From: Epinephelus fuscoguttatus
Taxonomy: Eukaryota; Chordata; Actinopteri; Perciformes; Serranidae
Length of the DNA: 64,000 nucleotides
Assembly: GCF_011397635.1 (NCBI RefSeq)
Contig: NC_064770.1
Coordinates: forward strand, 20,925,707 to 20,989,706
Direction of reading: 5' to 3'
The notes under the pieces are model-generated. The model had not been told where the DNA came from. It ran no database searches and worked only from the letters and a program-made list of their open reading frames with translations. This document shows positions 61,493 through 64,000 of this stretch, in pieces; positions within the stretch are counted from its first letter, which is position 1; every line of letters starts with the position of its first letter. The position numbers and the translations under genes are program-made.

Positions 61493-62440
61493 GTTCAGCT
61501 TGTCGGCCAAGCTGTCTGACTATCCCGAATACAAAGAACTTCTCCAAAGTTATCCCAGCAGCTCGGAGGACGGCCCTGGCGAGTCTAATCCCCAGTTAGT
61601 GATAAATCTGTCCTCACCACTGCGCACTTCGCTTTTGATTCCCTCAACAAATAATGTAAAGCAGCATCATTATTAGCTAATTATCAAGGGCTGGCAGTGG
61701 CTAGTCTGGTTTGTCCAAATATTTTTCATAGCCAAGGAAAGAGGGATAAACTAGCTTTCATATCCGCGTCACTCCCAAATCCTAAGTCTTAAAGGGGCAG
61801 TGCGCTGAACCACAAGCGACACTGGTCACAGGACTCTGCTGCACACTGGCACTTGGTGGTGTTCTCTGTTTACCCTGGTTTACTTACGAGTGTCCCCTGA
61901 GCAAGGCATTGAGCCTCAGGGGCTTTGTGTTGCCCTGACACATCCTAAAATTCAAAACCCAAAAACACATGCTTGGACACACTCACCAAATTCACATATT
62001 CATGTTATGAGTGATTAAATAAAGGGCTGGAGACTTGTGTCTATACTAACAACCAATTTAAACTGACTTGAATTATTCATATGAAATTAGGCTACTTGTA
62101 CAATATGCTTTCCTAATAAAAAGTCACTCACCCCTGTCCTGTTTGTCCCCAGCTTAGTATGTGGCTGCACAATAAGAGGCCTACACTTTTTAATGTGACC
62201 ATTTCCAGAATATTGTGATAATGCAAACTCCGGCATTGACAATAATCGAAGATAAATCTACCATAAAGATCATAATCATAAAGTACATTCAGTAAGCTAT
62301 GGAGTTGTTGTGTAACTTTATTAAGCATAATAAAAAATGTAAAAACTAGGGTAAATTTTAAAGGCCAACAAATAAGAATGCATGTTGTAACAAGTGCTAC
62401 AAGTAATTTTTACATCTCTATTTTCTTGTGTACAGTATTT
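61493..62440 (-). promoter_or_regulatory. trip10: trip10 5' UTR and presumed promoter region
   Basis: This is the sequence upstream of the trip10 ATG, between it and the 3' end of the Ig-family gene. The first 150 bp are more GC-rich than the surroundings. No TATA box or defined start site can be assigned. Gene order is head-to-tail, so any promoter is trip10's own. Confidence 0.35.
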
Positions 62441-62900
62441 ACAGGCCCACCAGGCACAGGCCCAGGGCCCCCCTTGGCATTCATTTGCAAAACATCACTC
62501 AAATAAACACATTTTGACCAAGAAGAGAGTCAAAATGAGCACAAAGAGATGCAAGGGAGCTGCAAAGAGACACAAAAAGTTGCATGACTACAAAGACAAG
62601 TTTCTCATATGTAGGAGAGGTGGTGGGACCTTTTGCATATTTGTGCCCCGGGGCCCATTGTCTCATAATCCGCCCATGACCTAATACCTTCCATATTTAC
62701 TTTGCTGTTGAATGCACTATAAAGAGTTTCTGTACTACAAACAAACACAATAGAGGCAGAATGACTACAAAGAGACACAAAACTGAGACAAAAATAACAA
62801 CCACCACAAAGTCTGTCTTGCTCCCATGTAGAAGAGGTGTAGGGGCCTTTTGCAAATCTGTGCCCAGGGGCCCATTGTCTCATAGTCCACCCATGCCCGT
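62440..62900. repeat. Duplicated ~220-bp repeat downstream of the Ig-family gene
   Basis: The phrase GGGGCCCATTGTCTCATA followed by TCC(G/A)CCCATG occurs at 62649 and 62868. Each is preceded by 'gaggtg(g/t)...ggaccttttgca' or 'gggccttttgcaaat', CTGTGCCC-type text and an 'acaaagagacacaaaa' stretch. Two diverged units of one fish repeat form part of the probable 3' UTR. Confidence 0.6.
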
Positions 62901-62915
62901 TCATCAAGTAATATC

Positions 62916-63106
62916 CTAACCTTGCACCCCATTTGACTGAGTAGTCATAGGGATAGGCCTATCTGAGCCATCAGAGACAAAACTATATTGTCCTTTCTTT
63001 TTCTGGTGGACACAGACAACAATGATGGTGATGATGATGCCGCCGCCGATGATCAAGACAATCAGCCACCACCAAATTCCTGCTATGGAGAATGCACTGT
63101 TTTTAC
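62916..63106 (-). CDS. Ig-family gene, last exon (membrane segment and tail)
   Basis: Acceptor gtcctacag. A ~22-residue hydrophobic segment is followed by HQKKK, the stop-transfer basic cluster, and a 30-residue cytoplasmic tail with a tyrosine in GQYSFVSDGSD. Confidence 0.88.
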
Positions 63107-64000
63107 CTGTAGGACAAACAAGATAAAACAACATAAATTAAGAGTGTACTTCTCACCACTTGATGCCATAAATGTTTTTTTGTTGTTGTTGTTGTTGTTG
63201 TTGTTGTTTTCATATAACAACATCAACATCAGTTACCACTTTACCGTGCAGGCCTACATTTCCATAAGTGTTCTGCACATAGTCAATAATGATACCTTTC
63301 ATCGTCAGATTGACAGGTCTTTGCATGGTCCCAACTTTATTCGTGGCAACACAGATGTAAACACCAGCATTGGTAGACGTGGCTCTTGTGATGACGATGC
63401 TCCTCTGGCGCCCCCTGGTGGTCTCCCTCACATTCACGTCAGAGGTGTAGTTCCACTGGATCGAAGGAGGTGGGTTGCCCTCGGCACTGCAGTCCAAAGT
63501 CACATTTTCACCAGAGGTCACCTCCTTTACGTTTTCAGAAGCTTCCTCCACAAACGCAGGAGCATCTGTGGAGAAAAGGGGGGTGATTTTAGAAGAAGAT
63601 GCTGCAATTTACTGTCAACAAAACAATAAACACAGGCTATTTATGTGACTCCAAATGCTAAAACTTACACAAAACATCAAGGTAGAATGTGTGGTTGGCT
63701 GTTCCATGTCTGTTGGTTGCTTCAAGTGAGTATGTTCCACTGTCATGCTTTGTCCAGCGCTGTGGGGAATCCATCTTTTTTCCATCCTTATGCCAGGTGA
63801 TGATAGGCTTAGGTATTCCTGTGGGTTCACACAGGACCTTACCATTCTCTCCAACCTCATAGCGTTTATCACAAGCAAACGAAGGGCCGTCTGTGAACAT
63901 TGTATCAACACACTTTTAGAATAAATAGTGGCAAAAGAATTAAACTTATATGCAATCAAGTAGGTCTGATTCACTCACATTCAACTGTGATATCAACGGA
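62916..64000 (-). CDS. Ig-superfamily adhesion receptor, ICAM-like, 3' part (partial at window edge)
   Basis: Four exons on the minus strand, phase 1 at every junction: 63979->64000 (ends VDITVE), 63669-63890 (Ig domain), 63245-63565 (Ig domain plus stalk) and 62916-63106 (transmembrane and tail, stop TAG). The first Ig exon runs GPSFACDKRYEVGENGKVLC to HTFYLDVLY. The second holds VTSGENVTLDCSAEGNPPPS, a core W and AGVYICVATNKVG. N-glycosylation sites include NHT, NVT, NYT and NLT. The membrane segment is GIWWWLIVLIIGGGIIITII, followed by basic HQKKKGQYSF and a short tail ending TTQSNGVQG. Type I surface adhesion or recognition is the expected role. Resemblance to fish ICAM-like proteins is from memory; the N-terminal domains lie outside the window. 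Confidence 0.85.
63179..63208. repeat. (TTG)n microsatellite
   Basis: Ten TTG units in the intron before the membrane exon. Confidence 0.95.
63245..63565 (-). CDS. Ig-family gene, membrane-proximal Ig domain exon
   Basis: Acceptor ttctccacag. The domain has canonical B-strand Cys (LDCSAEG), core Trp (IQWNY) and F-strand Cys (GVYICVATN), then a stalk to GNVGLHG with donor GTAAAG. Confidence 0.88.
63669..63890 (-). CDS. Ig-family gene, membrane-distal Ig domain exon (atypical)
   Basis: 73 whole codons. It has KVLCEPTG and core ITWHKDG, but the F-strand position reads SGTYSLEATN, with Leu where a Cys is expected. An extra Cys lies in FACDKRY. Donor GTAAGTTT. Confidence 0.88.
63979..64000 (-). 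CDS. Ig-family gene, 3' end of preceding exon (partial)
   Basis: Only VDITVE and one base of the next codon, then donor GTGAGTGA. The joined Tyr codon gives VDITVEYGPSF, a typical linker between Ig domains. Confidence 0.75.

Noticed and set aside
62988..63629. 213-codon plus-strand protein
   Set aside because: Antisense of the Ig-family exons and the TTG repeat; the minus-strand reading has splice sites and domains.

Overview
The window is vertebrate nuclear DNA, almost certainly from a spiny-rayed (percomorph) teleost. Coding sequence sits in short exons with GT/AG splice sites, separated by long AT-rich introns. The rest is dense in fish-type mobile elements: tRNA-derived SINEs, L2-like LINE tails, Penelope-like elements, Tc1 and hAT DNA transposons, TTAA-flanked MITEs, and CA/GA microsatellites. 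No bacterial-style operons, CRISPR arrays or phage genes are present. The species cannot be named from the sequence.

All convincing genes are on the minus strand. At the right edge (62.9-64.0 kb) lies the 3' part of a single-pass immunoglobulin-superfamily adhesion receptor resembling fish ICAM-like proteins: two Ig-domain exons and one exon for the membrane segment and tail. Next, 39.8-61.5 kb holds a complete 15-exon gene for the F-BAR/HR1/SH3 adaptor CIP4 (trip10). Every exon was joined by hand with consistent splice phases, giving 586 residues. At the left edge (1-145) is an exon-like piece of a further minus-strand gene that could not be identified. If it is real, its upstream exons should lie to the right, so much of 0.15-38.7 kb may be a very long intron or intergenic DNA; no other exon in that stretch could be supported.

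The 0.15-38.7 kb stretch and the trip10 introns are rich in datable mobile elements, many with target-site duplications (TSDs). A 5'-truncated Penelope-like element with a GIY-YIG endonuclease frame has a 15-bp TSD and a hammerhead-ribozyme-like motif in its tail. A second, decayed Penelope copy lies at 24.7-25.3 kb. A 575-bp solo LTR and a small TIR element are both nested inside one TTAA-type MITE at 33.7-35.3 kb. A hAT MITE is nested in a dead Tc1 element inside trip10 intron 4. A hAT remnant in intron 1 still carries a piece of BED zinc-finger coding sequence. A palindromic element at 24.15-24.5 kb has a 9-bp direct repeat. One tRNA-derived SINE family has three copies, each with TSDs.

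No new multi-gene system was found. The most unusual items are the ribozyme-like motif, the nested insertions, an undescribed-looking dispersed repeat family at 10.5, 12.0, 17.0, 18.6 and 24.3 kb, and an Ig domain lacking its usual second cysteine.
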